Assembly: GCF_002954775.1 (NCBI RefSeq)
Contig: NZ_PJME01000060.1
Coordinates: 1 to 50,939 of the forward strand
Direction of reading: 5' to 3'
Source of the DNA: Streptomyces geranii
Lineage (GTDB): Bacteria > Actinomycetota > Actinomycetes > Streptomycetales > Streptomycetaceae
DNA length: 50,939 nt
The translations under genes and the position numbers were made by a program. The notes under the pieces were generated by a model. It was not told the origin of the DNA and ran no database searches. It worked only from the letters and a program-made list of their open reading frames with translations. This document shows positions 1 to 7,980 of this stretch, in pieces. Numbering within the stretch: position 1 is the first letter of the stretch; each line of letters starts with the position of its first letter.

Positions 1-40
1 CCCCCCCCGCCCCGGGGGGGGGGGGGGGGGCCCCCCCCCC
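1..40. repeat. G/C homopolymer runs at the window edge
   Basis: Eight C, one G, four C, seventeen G, then ten C. The G run can pair with the C runs on either side. No gene can be read here. Such runs may be a real intergenic tract or an assembly edge or gap-fill artefact; the sequence alone cannot tell which. Confidence 0.8.
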
Positions 41-50
41 AGGGATGGGT

Positions 51-72
51 ACGGGTAGGGGCGGCGGGGGCG
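51..72. repeat. Copy of a dispersed G-rich intergenic element
   Basis: These 22 bases, beginning ACGGGTAGGGGCGG, recur exactly at 39321-39342. There they form the right-hand part of a composite palindromic element beginning at 39191. In both places a short A-run follows. The copy here lies just past the 3' end of the minus-strand LacI gene. Confidence 0.7.
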
Positions 73-86
73 AAAAACCACCCCCC

Positions 87-1133
87 CTACGACCGAGGCA
101 CCCCCGAAGACCCCCGAACCATCAACTCCCCCCGAGCCGTGGCGATCCCCCCGGGCGGCGCCTCCTCCCGCCCCATGGCGATCCGCCCCGCCCGAGCCCC
201 CGCCTCCGACAACGGCAACCGCACCGTCGTCAACGAAGGCACCGCGTCCACACTGAACGGCAGATCGTCGAACCCGGCGACGGAAACGTCCTCCGGGATC
301 CGCCGCCCCGACTCCCGCAGCGCCGCACACGCCCCGATCGCGACGGAGTCGTTCGCGGCGACGACAGCGGTAAGAGACGGATCCCGGCGGAACAGCTCCA
401 GCGTGGCCTCGTACCCCGACCGCCGGTCGTACCGCCCATGAACCGTCCACCGGGGATCCTCGGCGATCCCGTGGCCCGCCAGCGCCGCCCGGTGCCCCTC
501 CAGCCGGTGCCGGGTCGTCGTCCGCTCCTCCGGCCCCGCGATGTACCCGAGCCGCCGATGCCCGAGCCCGATCAGGTGCTCGGTCAGCTCCTGACCCCCA
601 CCCCGGTTGTCGAACGTCAGCGCGATCGCCGAGGTGTCCGGCGCCGGCGGACGCCCGCACAGCACCACCTTCGTGCCCGCCTCCTCCAGCCGCCGCAGCT
701 TCGCCGAGACCGCCGCGAGATGCGGCGGGTTCTCCACCGCGCCGCCCGTCAGCACGACCGCCGCCGCCCGCTGCCGCTGCAGCAGCGTGAGATACGTCAG
801 CTCACGCTCCGGCGAGCCCCCTGTGTTGCACACCACAGCCAGCCGCTCACCGCCCGCACGCCCGCCCGGACCCGACACCTCCGACTGGATCGCGCTCGCC
901 ATGATCCCGAAGAAGGGGTCGGCGATGTCGTTGACGAGGATCCCGACCAGGTCGGAGGTGGCCGCGGCGAGTGCGCTCGCGGGCCCGTTGAGCACGTAGT
1001 CCAGGTCGTCCACGGCGCGCAGCACCCGCTCGCGGGTGGTCGCGGCCACGGGATAGTTCCCGTTCAGTACGCGCGACACCGTCGCGGGCGAGACCTGCGC
1101 GCGGGCCGCCACGTCCGCCAGGGTCACCGTCAT
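87..1133 (-). CDS. LacI-family transcriptional regulator
   Basis: A 348-residue protein of full family length. An N-terminal helix-turn-helix begins LADVAARAQVSPATVSRVLNG (residues about 5-25) and is followed by a periplasmic-binding-protein-like sensor domain. Typical LacI landmarks are GHRRLGYIAGP near the middle and AGFDDLPFSVDAVPSLTTVR near the C-terminus. The start ATG has a GGAGG Shine-Dalgarno sequence about 9 bases upstream. It is divergent from the dehydrogenase/aldolase/epimerase operon starting at 1438, so it probably represses that operon, with a sugar or sugar derivative as inducer; the ligand is not identifiable from sequence. Family assignment is firm, target is inference. Confidence 0.93.
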   Translation of the reverse strand: MTVTLADVAARAQVSPATVSRVLNGNYPVAATTRERVLRAVDDLDYVLNGPASALAAATSDLVGILVNDIADPFFGIMASAIQSEVSGPGGRAGGERLAVVCNTGGSPERELTYLTLLQRQRAAAVVLTGGAVENPPHLAAVSAKLRRLEEAGTKVVLCGRPPAPDTSAIALTFDNRGGGQELTEHLIGLGHRRLGYIAGPEERTTTRHRLEGHRAALAGHGIAEDPRWTVHGRYDRRSGYEATLELFRRDPSLTAVVAANDSVAIGACAALRESGRRIPEDVSVAGFDDLPFSVDAVPSLTTVRLPLSEAGARAGRIAMGREEAPPGGIATARGELMVRGSSGVPRS

Positions 1134-1317
1134 GTCGTCGTCCTCCGGTCGCGCGTCATGTCGTCTGCCGCGTCGCTGTAAGTTGTCGTATTTTGCGTCT
1201 TCGTGTCCATGCCGATGCAGACCCTATGACCTTCGGCCCTCGCCGTTCGTCCCCCCGAACAATTCGGCCTCTCTGTGCTCTTGTCCAGACCGGTGCACAG
1301 AGGCTAGCTTCTTCCTG

Positions 1318-1333
1318 TATAGAAAGCGCTTGC
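1318..1333 (+). promoter_or_regulatory. -10 box overlapped by a LacI-type operator
   Basis: A TATAGA hexamer (1318-1323) runs into GAAAGCGCTTGC (1322-1333), whose centre AAGCGCTT is a perfect 8-bp palindrome of the kind LacI-family proteins bind. The related sequence GTAACGCTTGCC follows. The overlap would let the divergent LacI protein block the promoter of the 1438 operon. The 1134-1437 gap holds no gene otherwise. No good -35 hexamer is visible, and the leader would be about 110 bases long. Confidence 0.55.
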
Positions 1334-1437
1334 TGTAACGCTTGCCAGTAGGGCTGCCGGAGGCGGTTCTCCAGCCGGGCGTACGCGGCGCGTACACCGC
1401 GTACCCCGCCCCCAGTGGCACCTACGAAGGGAAAGAC

Positions 1438-2595
1438 GTGACACGCAAGACGGTGCGTATCGCCATGAACGGCGTGACCGGGCGCATGGGCTACCGCCAG
1501 CACCTGGTCCGCTCGATCCTCGCGCTGCGCGAGCAGGGCGGTCTCGACCTCGGCGACGGCACCGTGCTGTGGCCGGAGCCGATCCTGGTCGGCCGCCGCG
1601 AGCACGCCCTGCGGGCGCTCGCCGAGCAGCACGGCCTGGACCCGGAGAACGTCTCCACGGACGTCGACGCGGTCCTCGCCGACCCGACCGTCGAGATCTA
1701 CTTCGACGCCCAGGTCACCTCCGCCCGCGAGGAGTCGCTCAAGAAGGCGATCGCCGCGGGCAAGCACATCTACACGGAGAAGCCCACCGCCACCGGCCTC
1801 GACGGCGCCCTGGAGCTGGCCCGCCTGGCGAACGCGGCCGGCATCCGCCACGGCGTCGTCCAGGACAAGCTCTTCCTCCCGGGCCTGCTCAAGCTCAAGC
1901 GCCTCATCGACGGCGGCTTCTTCGGCCGCATCCTCTCCATCCGGGGCGAGTTCGGCTACTGGGTCTTCGAGGGCGACTGGCAGACCGCCCAGCGCCCCAG
2001 CTGGAACTACCGTTCCGAGGACGGCGGCGGCATCGTTGTCGACATGTTCCCGCACTGGGAGTACGTCCTCCACGAGCTGTTCGGCCGCGTCAAGTCCGTC
2101 CAGGCCCTGACCGCCACCCACATCCCGCAGCGCTGGGACGAGAACGACAAGCCGTACGACGCCACGGCCGACGACGCCGCCTACGGCATCTTCGAACTCG
2201 AAGGCGGCGCGATCGCCCAGATCAACTCCTCCTGGGCGGTACGGGTCAACCGCGACGAACTCGTCGAGTTCCAGGTCGACGGCACCGAGGGGTCCGCCGT
2301 CGCGGGGCTCCGCAACTGCCGTGTCCAGCACCGCAGTTCCACGCCCAAGCCGGTCTGGAACCCCGACATCCCGGCCACCTACTCCTTCCGCGACCAGTGG
2401 CAGGAGATCCCGGACAACGCCGAGTTCGACAACGGCTTCAAGGCCCAGTGGGAGCTGTTCCTCAAGCACGTCTACGCCGACGCGCCCTACCAGTGGGACC
2501 TGCTGGCCGGCGCCCGTGGCGTCCAGCTCGCCGAACTGGGCCTGAAGTCCTCGGCGGAGGGCGTCCGTCTCGACGTTCCGGAGATCTCGCTGTGA
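1438..2595 (+). CDS. Gfo/Idh/MocA-family NAD(P)-dependent oxidoreductase
   Basis: Start chosen at GTG 1438, behind AAGGGA; the protein is 385 residues. The N-terminus VRIAMNGVTGRMGYRQH is a Rossmann nucleotide-binding loop. The EKPTATGLDGALELA segment carries the EKP motif typical of the family, followed by the alpha/beta substrate-binding domain. Members oxidise or reduce sugars, inositols or their derivatives with NAD(P). It is first gene of a three-gene operon with a DUF993 aldolase-like protein and a TIM-barrel epimerase, joined by a 4-base GTGA overlap, so it probably catalyses the entry oxidation of a sugar-type substrate. Substrate unknown. Confidence 0.88.
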   Translation: MTRKTVRIAMNGVTGRMGYRQHLVRSILALREQGGLDLGDGTVLWPEPILVGRREHALRALAEQHGLDPENVSTDVDAVLADPTVEIYFDAQVTSAREESLKKAIAAGKHIYTEKPTATGLDGALELARLANAAGIRHGVVQDKLFLPGLLKLKRLIDGGFFGRILSIRGEFGYWVFEGDWQTAQRPSWNYRSEDGGGIVVDMFPHWEYVLHELFGRVKSVQALTATHIPQRWDENDKPYDATADDAAYGIFELEGGAIAQINSSWAVRVNRDELVEFQVDGTEGSAVAGLRNCRVQHRSSTPKPVWNPDIPATYSFRDQWQEIPDNAEFDNGFKAQWELFLKHVYADAPYQWDLLAGARGVQLAELGLKSSAEGVRLDVPEISL

Positions 2596-3749
2596 CCATC
2601 CAACTCCCGGACGCCACCGGAGCGTTGAGCGCGTACGAGCCACGCGCGACGCCCCTCGCCCTCACCCCCGGCACCCCCTTCACCTCCCGTACGGTCTACT
2701 CGGCGGCCCACGTCGTCGCCGACCCGTACGCCGACGTGTCCCCGGACTCCCCGGCCGCCGTCGACTGGGACGCGACCCTCGCCTTCCGCCGCCACCTCTG
2801 GTCCCACGGCCTCGGCGTCGCGGAGGCCATGGACACCGCCCAGCGCGGCATGGGCCTCGACTGGGCGGGCGCGGCCGAGCTGATCCGCCGCTCGGCCGCC
2901 GAGGCCAAGTCGGTCGGCGGGCTCATCGCCTGCGGTGTCGGCACCGACCAACTCACCACCCCCGGCGCCTCCTTGGCGGACATCCGCAAGGCGTACGAGG
3001 AGCAGCTCGCCCTCGTCGAGGAGGCGGGCGCCAAGACGATCCTGATGGCGTCCCGCGCGCTCGCCGCCGCCGCACAGGGCCCCGAGGACTACCTCGACCT
3101 CTACGGCCACCTGCTGCGCCAGGCCGCCGAACCCGTGGTCCTGCACTGGCTGGGCCCGATGTTCGACCCGGCGCTGGAGGGCTACTGGGGTTCGTCGGAC
3201 CTCGACGCGGCCACCGACACCTTCCTCGCCGTCATCGCCGCCCACCCCGACAAGGTCGACGGCATCAAGGTTTCGCTCCTCGACGCCCAGCGCGAGATCG
3301 ACATCCGGCGCCGCCTCCCGCAGGGCGTGCGCTGCTACACGGGCGACGACTTCAACTACCCCGAGCTGATCGCGGGCGACGAGCAGGGCTTCAGCCACGC
3401 CCTCCTCGGCATCTTCGACCCGCTGGGCCCGCTGGCGGCGGAGGCGGTACGCGTCCTGGACACCGGGAACACGGCCGGTTTCCGCGAACTCCTCGACCCG
3501 ACGGTCGAGTTGTCCCGGCACCTCTTCCAGACGCCGACCCGCTTCTACAAGACGGGTGTCGTCTTCCTGGCCTGGCTCGCGGGCCACCAGTCGCACTTCA
3601 CCATGGTCGGCGGACTCCAGTCGGCCCGCTCCCTCCCGCACTTCGCCCGCGCGTACCAACTCGCCGACGGTCTGGGCCTGTTCCCCGACCCGAAGCTGGC
3701 GGAGGAGCGGATGAAGAACCTGCTGTCCGTGTACGGAGTGGCCCAGTGA
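2592..3749 (+). CDS. DUF993 family protein (dihydrodipicolinate synthase-like)
   Basis: 385 residues from GTG 2592, which overlaps the stop of the preceding gene by 4 bases. The sequence matches the actinobacterial DUF993 family, a class I aldolase-like TIM-barrel group related to DapA/NanA. Visible pieces include HWLGPMFDPALEGYWGS, DGIKVSLLDAQREIDIRRRL (a likely Schiff-base lysine sits in DGIKVS) and TGDDFNYPELIAGD. By family and context it would cleave or rearrange a keto-sugar made by the upstream dehydrogenase. The reaction has not been assigned here; aldolase or dehydratase activity is inference. Confidence 0.8.
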   Translation: MTIQLPDATGALSAYEPRATPLALTPGTPFTSRTVYSAAHVVADPYADVSPDSPAAVDWDATLAFRRHLWSHGLGVAEAMDTAQRGMGLDWAGAAELIRRSAAEAKSVGGLIACGVGTDQLTTPGASLADIRKAYEEQLALVEEAGAKTILMASRALAAAAQGPEDYLDLYGHLLRQAAEPVVLHWLGPMFDPALEGYWGSSDLDAATDTFLAVIAAHPDKVDGIKVSLLDAQREIDIRRRLPQGVRCYTGDDFNYPELIAGDEQGFSHALLGIFDPLGPLAAEAVRVLDTGNTAGFRELLDPTVELSRHLFQTPTRFYKTGVVFLAWLAGHQSHFTMVGGLQSARSLPHFARAYQLADGLGLFPDPKLAEERMKNLLSVYGVAQ

Positions 3750-4594
3750 GCAGCACCTCGAATTCCTCGGATCTCTCGCGCTTCAGCATCAACCAGATGA
3801 CGGTGAAGCAGCTGTCCCTGCCCGAACTCGCCGAGGCGTGCGTCGAGTTGGGCGTGCCCGGCGTGGGCCTGTGGCGTGCCCCGGTCCAGGAGTACGGCGT
3901 CGAGGCGACGGCGAAACTGCTCCGCGACGCGGGCCTCGCCGTCACCACCCTCTGCCGTGGCGGCTTCTTCACGGCGATCGACCCGGCGGAACGCGCGGAG
4001 GCCCTGGCCGACAACCGCCGGGCCATCGACGAGGCCGCCACCCTCGGCACGGACACCCTCGTCCTGGTCTCGGGCGGCCTGCCCGCCGGTTCGAAGGACC
4101 TGTACGGCGCCCGGGAGCGCATCGCCGACGCGCTCGCCGAACTGGGCCCGTACGCCGAGAAGAACGGCGTACGGCTGGCCATCGAGCCGCTGCACCCCAT
4201 GTACGCGGCCGACCGCTGTGTCGTCTCGACGCTCACCCAGGCCCTCGACCTCGCGGAGCGCTTCCCCGCTCACCAGGTCGGCGTCACGGTGGACACGTAC
4301 CACATCTGGTGGGACGACAACGCGCCCGCGCAGATCGCCCGCGCCGGTGCCAGTGGCCGTATCCACACCTTCCAACTCGCCGACTGGACGACCCCGTTGC
4401 CCGAGGGCGTCCTCAATGGCCGTGGCCAGATCGGCGACGGCTCGATCGACATGCGCGAGTGGAAGACGTACGTCGAGGCGGCCGGTTACACCGGTCCCAT
4501 CGAGGTCGAGCTGTTCAACGACGGGCTGTGGGCCCGCGACGGGCGCGAGGTGCTCGCGGAGACGGCGGCGCGGTTCGTGGAGCACGCGGCGTAA
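3746..4594 (+). CDS. Sugar phosphate isomerase/epimerase (AP endonuclease family 2 fold)
   Basis: 282 residues from GTG 3746, overlapping the DUF993 stop by 4 bases. It has the xylose-isomerase-like TIM-barrel pattern. Metal-ligand candidates lie in AIEPLHPMYAADRC, TVDTYHIWWDD, IHTFQLADW and the C-terminal IEVELFND. The family performs isomerisation, epimerisation or dehydration of sugars and inosose-type compounds with a divalent metal. Translational coupling through all three genes argues for one pathway under the divergent LacI protein. Which of the possible reactions it performs cannot be told. Confidence 0.85.
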   Translation: MSSTSNSSDLSRFSINQMTVKQLSLPELAEACVELGVPGVGLWRAPVQEYGVEATAKLLRDAGLAVTTLCRGGFFTAIDPAERAEALADNRRAIDEAATLGTDTLVLVSGGLPAGSKDLYGARERIADALAELGPYAEKNGVRLAIEPLHPMYAADRCVVSTLTQALDLAERFPAHQVGVTVDTYHIWWDDNAPAQIARAGASGRIHTFQLADWTTPLPEGVLNGRGQIGDGSIDMREWKTYVEAAGYTGPIEVELFNDGLWARDGREVLAETAARFVEHAA

Positions 4595-4610
4595 CGCGTA
4601 ACGCGTGCGG

Positions 4611-4657
4611 CCGTTCGTGCCCGGTGAACAGGCGGATCACCGGGCACGGACGGTTTT
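4611..4657 (+). terminator. Hairpin terminator between convergent genes
   Basis: A 17-bp stem (4611-4627 with 4637-4653, one G-U type mismatch) has a 9-base loop and is followed by TTTT. It closes the 1438 operon and could also serve the convergent minus-strand gene ending at 4679. Confidence 0.85.
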
Positions 4658-4678
4658 CTCCGCCGACCGCTGCAGACG

Positions 4679-5713
4679 TCAGGCGCGGATCTCGATGCCG
4701 TGCGAGCGGTCGTCGGTGAGGATCTCCATCAGCGCGCGGTGTTCGGTGCGCAGCCGGTCGACCTTGCCGGTGACCTTGTTGCGGACCTCCAGCTCACAGC
4801 TGGTGATCTTCGTGTTGAGGCAGTGCTTGATACCGCCGGGCGGGTTGTAGTAGTTGAGCCCGACGAACTGCTCCTTGGTCGCCAGGAACCGCCCGCTGAC
4901 GGTCACGGCGTCGTCGCCCGTGCTGAAGTCCCAGTGGAAGTAACCGAATTGGGCCTTGGCGGTCAACGCCCGCCGCAGTGAGACGAGTTGGTACTCCCGG
5001 TCGTCGTGCCGCAGGACGAGGAAGGTCACCAGCGGGGTCCGCACCGGACCGATCTTCGCCCGCGCGGTGACGATCTCCAGGAAGCTGTCCGGGGCGTCGT
5101 CGAACCCGGCGACCTGCCCGAAGGCGTAGTAATCCGTGTGCTGGCTCCCCCAGTTGTGGTTCTGGCTGCCGGTCCAGCCGTCCACGTCGACCGTCTCGCC
5201 GTCGACCGTGAGCGAACCGTCGAAGCGGGCCAGCGGCATCCCGACCAGGCTCTTGGCCTTGGGGAAGCCGCCCGCGTACATCTTCTGCGGCAGCAGGAAC
5301 AGCGGCGGTTCGGTGCCCTCGTACGTCAGGTCCCAGCCGATGCCGCCGTTCGGTCCCCGTGCCTCGCCCTTGAGCCTGCCCGGCTCCAGCACCCGGTCAC
5401 CGACCCGGGCGCCGAACACCCCGCGCCGGAAGTCGCATTCGGCGATCGGATGCTCCTCCTTGGCGACGACGTGCCGTCCCGTCACCCCGTCGAAGTACAC
5501 CGCCCACAGCTCACCGATGGCCGCCTCCGGCATCCCGGCCGGACTGAAGACGGTGTACCGGATCCAGAAGGCACGCGGCTCGGTCGGGTGGTTTCCGCGC
5601 TGGTAGAAGCTCTCGTAGTGGCCCTGCGGCCGGGCCGGGTCGTACTGGACCGTGTTGAGCGGCAGGGTGTGGGGGTCGTCCTGGCGCGGCACCATCGGAG
5701 GCTCCAAATCCAT
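4679..5713 (-). CDS. CrtC/AttH lipocalin-like protein
   Basis: 344 residues with no signal peptide or membrane segment. The motif GSQNHNWGSQHTDYYAFGQV, cut here to its first 20 residues, with many aromatic beta-strand segments resembles the carotenoid 1,2-hydratase (CrtC), AttH and fungal Diels-Alderase-like two-lipocalin fold. In that fold family the enzymes hydrate polyenes, catalyse pericyclic steps or remodel hydrophobic substrates. It is the last gene of an eight-gene minus-strand set and lies 28 bases after the P450 stop. No carotenoid phytoene synthase or desaturase is nearby, so carotenoid hydration is unlikely. Fold assignment is from memory of motifs; function is open. Confidence 0.6.
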   Translation of the reverse strand: MDLEPPMVPRQDDPHTLPLNTVQYDPARPQGHYESFYQRGNHPTEPRAFWIRYTVFSPAGMPEAAIGELWAVYFDGVTGRHVVAKEEHPIAECDFRRGVFGARVGDRVLEPGRLKGEARGPNGGIGWDLTYEGTEPPLFLLPQKMYAGGFPKAKSLVGMPLARFDGSLTVDGETVDVDGWTGSQNHNWGSQHTDYYAFGQVAGFDDAPDSFLEIVTARAKIGPVRTPLVTFLVLRHDDREYQLVSLRRALTAKAQFGYFHWDFSTGDDAVTVSGRFLATKEQFVGLNYYNPPGGIKHCLNTKITSCELEVRNKVTGKVDRLRTEHRALMEILTDDRSHGIEIRA

Positions 5714-5741
5714 TGCGGTGAAAGGGGGTTGGGGGGAGGGG

Positions 5742-7169
5742 CTAGCTGACTGGATGACGCGGGCGTCGGTCGTGCAGGGTCATCACCATGCCGTAGCGGG
5801 GGCGCAGGGTGATGGTGGCGTGGTCCACGACCCGGTGGGACGGGACGTGCCGGAACTCGTAGCGCTGCACCAGCGCGGCCAGCAGCAGATGCGCCTCCAT
5901 CAGCGCGAAGTGCTTGCCGATGCAGAGGTGCGGTCCCGCACCGAAGGGCAGGTAGGCGAACCGGTGCCGTTTACCCGACTCCCTGCCCGCCCCTGTACGG
6001 AACCGGTCGGGATCGAAGCGTTCCGCGTCGGGCCAGTGCGCCGGATGACGGTGGATGTTGTGCAGGTTGACCAGGACACGCGAGCCGGCGGGCATCCGGT
6101 GGCCGCCCAACTCCGTGTCCTTCAGGGTCAGTCGGGGCACGATCGGCGCCGAAGGATACATCCGCAGCGACTCCTCGAAGACCTGGAGCGTGTACGGCAT
6201 CGCGCGCAGGTCCTCGGCCGTGGGTAGCCGTCCGCCGAGGACGTCGTCGACCTCGCGCTGCACGGCCGCCAGGACGTCACGGTGGCGGGAGAGGAGGTAG
6301 AAGGTCCAGCTGAGGGTGACGGCGGTCGTCTCGTGCCCGGCGGCGAAGGTGGTGATGACCTCGTCGCGCAGCTGGCGGTCGTCCATGCCCTTGCCAGTGT
6401 CCTCGTCCCGGGCGGCGAGCAGCATGTCCAGCAGGTCGTCGGAGCGGACCTCGGCGCTCTCCGCCTCCGCCTCGGCCCGCCTCTCGCGGATGATCCGGCA
6501 GATCAACGCGTCGATGCCGTCCATGACCTCACGGAAGCGCCGGTTGCGCGGGGTCGGCCAACTCGTGGGCGGGCTGAAGGGGTTCTGCAGCCGGTCGAAG
6601 GCGAAGTTGATCGCCACGTCCACGGCGTCGGGACCGAGTTCGCCGAGCCCCTCGGTGATGTCGGTGCTGAACATGCACCGGCTGACGATGTCGAGCGTGA
6701 CCCGCATCAGCTCGGTGTGCAGATCGACGGCGTCCCCGGTGCGATAGGTGGTCGCCATGTGGGTCAGCTGGTCCTCGACCGAGGCGGACATCGTCCGGAA
6801 CATCGAGGAGAGGGCCTGCTTGCTGTAGATCGGCTGCATCATGCGCCGGTTGGTCATCCAGCTCTCGTGGTCGTTGCTGGTCAACAGCCCCTCGCCGAGC
6901 ACGAGTCGGAGCGGGTTGTCGGGCCCGAGCTTGCCGTAGGCGGCGCTGTCGGTCAGCACCTCACCGGCCAGCTCGGGGCTCGACACCCCGTGTACGGAGA
7001 CGGGCCCGAGCCGGTACCGGACGAGGTCGCCGCCCTCGCGCCAGCCGGAGCGCATCGCCGCGAGGATGTCCCGCCGGAAGGCGGGCACGCTGCCGAGCAG
7101 CGGCAACCCGCGCACCTCGGGGGCCATTTGGCGGTTCCGGTGGTTCTGGCAGTTCACTTGATGGCTCAC
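5742..7169 (-). CDS. Cytochrome P450
   Basis: The heme-binding loop PFGAGPHLCIGKHFALMEA contains the cysteine ligand (residue 416 if started at 7169). The oxygen-activation helix has AGHETT, and the EESLR motif represents ExxR of helix K. All canonical P450 landmarks are intact. The start is uncertain: GTG 7169 sits 8 bases after the methyltransferase stop and fits a tight operon (475 residues), while ATG 7127 gives 461 residues and an N-terminus nearer typical bacterial P450s. It would hydroxylate or epoxidise a hydrophobic intermediate made by the neighbouring genes. No ferredoxin gene is adjacent, so redox partners must come from elsewhere. Confidence 0.92.
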   Translation of the reverse strand: MSHQVNCQNHRNRQMAPEVRGLPLLGSVPAFRRDILAAMRSGWREGGDLVRYRLGPVSVHGVSSPELAGEVLTDSAAYGKLGPDNPLRLVLGEGLLTSNDHESWMTNRRMMQPIYSKQALSSMFRTMSASVEDQLTHMATTYRTGDAVDLHTELMRVTLDIVSRCMFSTDITEGLGELGPDAVDVAINFAFDRLQNPFSPPTSWPTPRNRRFREVMDGIDALICRIIRERRAEAEAESAEVRSDDLLDMLLAARDEDTGKGMDDRQLRDEVITTFAAGHETTAVTLSWTFYLLSRHRDVLAAVQREVDDVLGGRLPTAEDLRAMPYTLQVFEESLRMYPSAPIVPRLTLKDTELGGHRMPAGSRVLVNLHNIHRHPAHWPDAERFDPDRFRTGAGRESGKRHRFAYLPFGAGPHLCIGKHFALMEAHLLLAALVQRYEFRHVPSHRVVDHATITLRPRYGMVMTLHDRRPRHPVS

Positions 7170-7177
7170 GTGGCCGC

Positions 7178-7864
7178 TCACTTGCTGCCGAGGGCGCAGA
7201 CCCAGCCCAGCGAACGGCGGGGCTCGGCCACGAACCGGGTGTCCTTGAAACCGGCGACATCGAGCAGCGCCACCAGCTCGGCGCCGGACAGGATGCGCAG
7301 CCCGTCCCGCTCGGACCGCTCGGTGAAGCGCCGCCCGAACAGCCGCTGGGTGAGCGTCGGTTCGGCCGCCGCCTCCTTGCTCATCTCCAGGGTGACGGCC
7401 AACTGCCCCCCGGGTTTGAGGACTCGGTACGCCTCGGCGAGCCCGCGCAGCGGATCGGGCCAGAAGTAGAAGGTCTCGATAGCGCTGACCCGGTCGAACA
7501 CGGCGTCCTCGTAAGGCAGTTGCCCCACATCCCCCTGCCGGATCGCCACCCGCCCCCGGCCGACGGCACCGGCGTTGCGCCGCACGGCCTGGCGGACCAT
7601 TGTGGCCGAGTAGTCGAGCCCGGCCACGAACCCCAACTCGGCCCGCCGGGCGAGCAGTTCGACGGCCATCCCGCTGCCGCAGCCGAGGTCGAGCACATGA
7701 TGGGTACGGCGGACGTCCAGATGCTCCGCCGACCACCGGGTGAGCCCGCGATGCTGCACGGTCATCAGCTGCCCGACCAGCGCCCCCGGCACGCCCGCCG
7801 GGCGCCGGAAGTTGTCCTGCAGCAGTCGGTAGGGACCTCTGGTCAGTGTGTTCGCGTCGAGCAT
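7178..7864 (-). CDS. SAM-dependent class I methyltransferase
   Basis: 228 residues from ATG 7864, which has a strong GGGGGAG Shine-Dalgarno sequence. SAM motif I is VLDLGCGSG at about residues 57-65; the acidic post-I loop (GLDYS) and VLKPGGQLAV (motif III region) follow. It belongs to the UbiE/Methyltransf_11 group that methylates small molecules. It sits between the FAD oxidoreductase (116-base gap) and the P450 (8-base gap) in the minus-strand cluster, so it is probably a tailoring O- or C-methyltransferase. The site of methylation cannot be inferred. Confidence 0.9.
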   Translation of the reverse strand: MLDANTLTRGPYRLLQDNFRRPAGVPGALVGQLMTVQHRGLTRWSAEHLDVRRTHHVLDLGCGSGMAVELLARRAELGFVAGLDYSATMVRQAVRRNAGAVGRGRVAIRQGDVGQLPYEDAVFDRVSAIETFYFWPDPLRGLAEAYRVLKPGGQLAVTLEMSKEAAAEPTLTQRLFGRRFTERSERDGLRILSGAELVALLDVAGFKDTRFVAEPRRSLGWVCALGSK

Positions 7865-7980
7865 GGGCTCCCCCTCGTTTCCCTCTTCTTCGTCGCGCTC
7901 TCGGTCTCCACCAGGTCTTACGATCTCTCGCGCCGACGTCCCTCGTATGGATTTGCGCCGACTTGGGCGGGTGTCGGCCT

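Noticed and set aside
1156..2643. Minus-strand open frame opposite the Gfo/Idh/MocA gene
   Set aside because: Acidic repetitive shadow translation; the plus strand shows Rossmann and EKP motifs.
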